Assembly (NCBI GenBank): GCA_051277445.1
Contig: JBNMQC010000153.1
Coordinates: 1-5,730, forward strand
DNA: 5,730 nt
Direction: 5' to 3'
Origin: Bermanella sp051277445
GTDB taxonomy: Bacteria > Pseudomonadota > Gammaproteobacteria > Pseudomonadales > Oceanobacteraceae
Positions 4,982 through 5,730 of this stretch are shown here, piece by piece. The notes beneath the pieces are model-generated. The model was not told the DNA's origin. It made no database searches and saw nothing but the letters and a program-made list of their open reading frames with translations. Positions within the stretch are counted from its first letter, which is position 1, and each line of letters begins with the position of its first letter. Made by a program: the position numbers and the translations under genes.

Positions 4982-5730
4982 ATGCAAGTTTCTGTAGAAA
5001 CATTAGCAGGCTTAGAACGTAAGCTTGTAATCGATATTCCAGCATCTGACGTTGAGCAAGAAATTGCCAAGCGTTTGGATCAAGTTTCTCGTACCGCTCG
5101 TATCGACGGTTTCCGTAAAGGAAAAATCCCAATGCGCGTTATCAAACAGCGCTATGGTCAAGGTGTTCGTCAAGAAGTATTGGGCGAGCAAATGCAGCAA
5201 GGCTTCATTAAGGCGGTTACTCAGGAAAAACTGAATCCAGCAGGTATGCCTGCAGTTGAGCCATTAGTAGACGAAGAAGGTAAAGACTTTCAATTCGCGG
5301 CTACTTTCGAAATCTATCCTGAAGTGAAAGTTTCTGGTTTAGAAAATATCAGCGTTGAGAAATTCGCATCTGAAGTAACCGATGCTGATCTTGAAAACAT
5401 GATTGATATTCTTCGCAAGCAACAAGCTAAGTTTGAAGTATCTGAAGCCGCTGCTAAAGATGGCGACAAAGTTAAGATCGATTTTGATGGCTACGTTGAT
5501 GGCGAAGCATTCGAAGGCGGTAAAGCGGAAGGGTATGATCTAACTCTTGGCTCTAAGAGCATGATCCCTGGTTTTGAAGATCAAATCGTTGGCATGAAAG
5601 CCGGTGATGAAGGTACGATCAAGGTTACCTTCCCTGCTGAATACCAAAGCGAAGCGCTTGCTGGTAAAGATGCAGAGTTTAAAATCAACGTTATTCAAGT
5701 TGAAGCTTCTGAGCTGCCTGAGCTGAACCA
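4982..5730 (+). CDS. tig: Trigger factor, ribosome-associated chaperone (5' part, cut by window end)
   Basis: Binds at the ribosome exit tunnel and shields nascent chains; also a peptidyl-prolyl isomerase. The window holds 249 codons plus two bases of an expected 430-450. The start MQVSVETLAGLERKL is family-typical, with GTGAGG at 4971-4976 as Shine-Dalgarno, five bases before ATG. The ribosome-docking signature GFRKGKIP lies at 43-50, at the same place as in E. coli. The FKBP-type isomerase domain begins near residue 160 (GDKVKIDFDGYVDG) and runs to the AEFKINV strand near 238, including GSKSMIPGFEDQIVGMKAGD; it looks complete. The C-terminal chaperone arms are beyond the window. Codon choice looks smoother and more uniform than in manC or kdsC, as expected for an abundant protein. 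Divergent from the sulA-like gene; in related bacteria clpP, clpX and lon often follow, which cannot be checked here. Confidence 0.97.
   Translation, partial: MQVSVETLAGLERKLVIDIPASDVEQEIAKRLDQVSRTARIDGFRKGKIPMRVIKQRYGQGVRQEVLGEQMQQGFIKAVTQEKLNPAGMPAVEPLVDEEGKDFQFAATFEIYPEVKVSGLENISVEKFASEVTDADLENMIDILRKQQAKFEVSEAAAKDGDKVKIDFDGYVDGEAFEGGKAEGYDLTLGSKSMIPGFEDQIVGMKAGDEGTIKVTFPAEYQSEALAGKDAEFKINVIQVEASELPELN

Noticed and set aside
5012..5234. Two short overlapping frames within the first part of tig
   Set aside because: Both lie out of frame inside the trigger factor gene, which carries the GFRKGKIP signature.

Overview
This is a chromosomal stretch of housekeeping genes from a Gram-negative bacterium, most likely a gammaproteobacterium. 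The evidence is CMP-KDO synthesis (lipopolysaccharide core), a pseudomonad-like GluRS, a SulA-type SOS division inhibitor under CTGT-N8-ACAG LexA boxes, and trigger factor. The moderate GC content and protein flavour suggest a marine Oceanospirillales/Pseudomonadales-type organism, but that is inference only.

Layout. Positions 1-58 (minus strand) hold the first codons of a divergent gene that begins with a Sec-type signal peptide. Positions 59-171 are a divergent control region with two back-to-back promoters that appear to share one palindromic -35 box. Positions 172-4433 hold four tightly packed plus-strand genes: gltX (glutamyl-tRNA synthetase), manC (GDP-mannose pyrophosphorylase with a C-terminal cupin domain), kdsC (KDO-8-phosphate phosphatase type) and kdsB (CMP-KDO synthetase). 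Gaps are 9, 18 and 26 bases, with no visible terminator or good internal promoter, so they are probably one transcript. Positions 4430-4768 (minus strand) hold a short SulA-like gene whose stop codon overlaps that of kdsB. Positions 4769-4981 are a second divergent control region with two LexA boxes, a sulA promoter, an unexplained 15-bp palindrome and a probable tig promoter. From 4982 to the window end runs tig (trigger factor), which is cut off inside the gene.

How the genes fit together. manC, kdsC and kdsB supply activated sugars for the cell surface: GDP-mannose for exopolysaccharide or O-antigen, and CMP-KDO for the LPS inner core. They ride behind an essential tRNA synthetase. The SulA-like protein would block FtsZ during DNA damage. 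In many gammaproteobacteria tig is followed by clpP-clpX-lon, and Lon is the protease that destroys SulA, so the inhibitor may sit close to the gene for its own degrader; this lies outside the window and is inferred.

I see no CRISPR array, mobile element, RNA gene or clearly new defence or mobile system. The points most worth a second look are the shared -35 promoter pair, the altered metal-site motif in the ManC cupin domain, the kdsC gene away from its usual lpt locus, and the compact SulA-like gene with a dual LexA operator.
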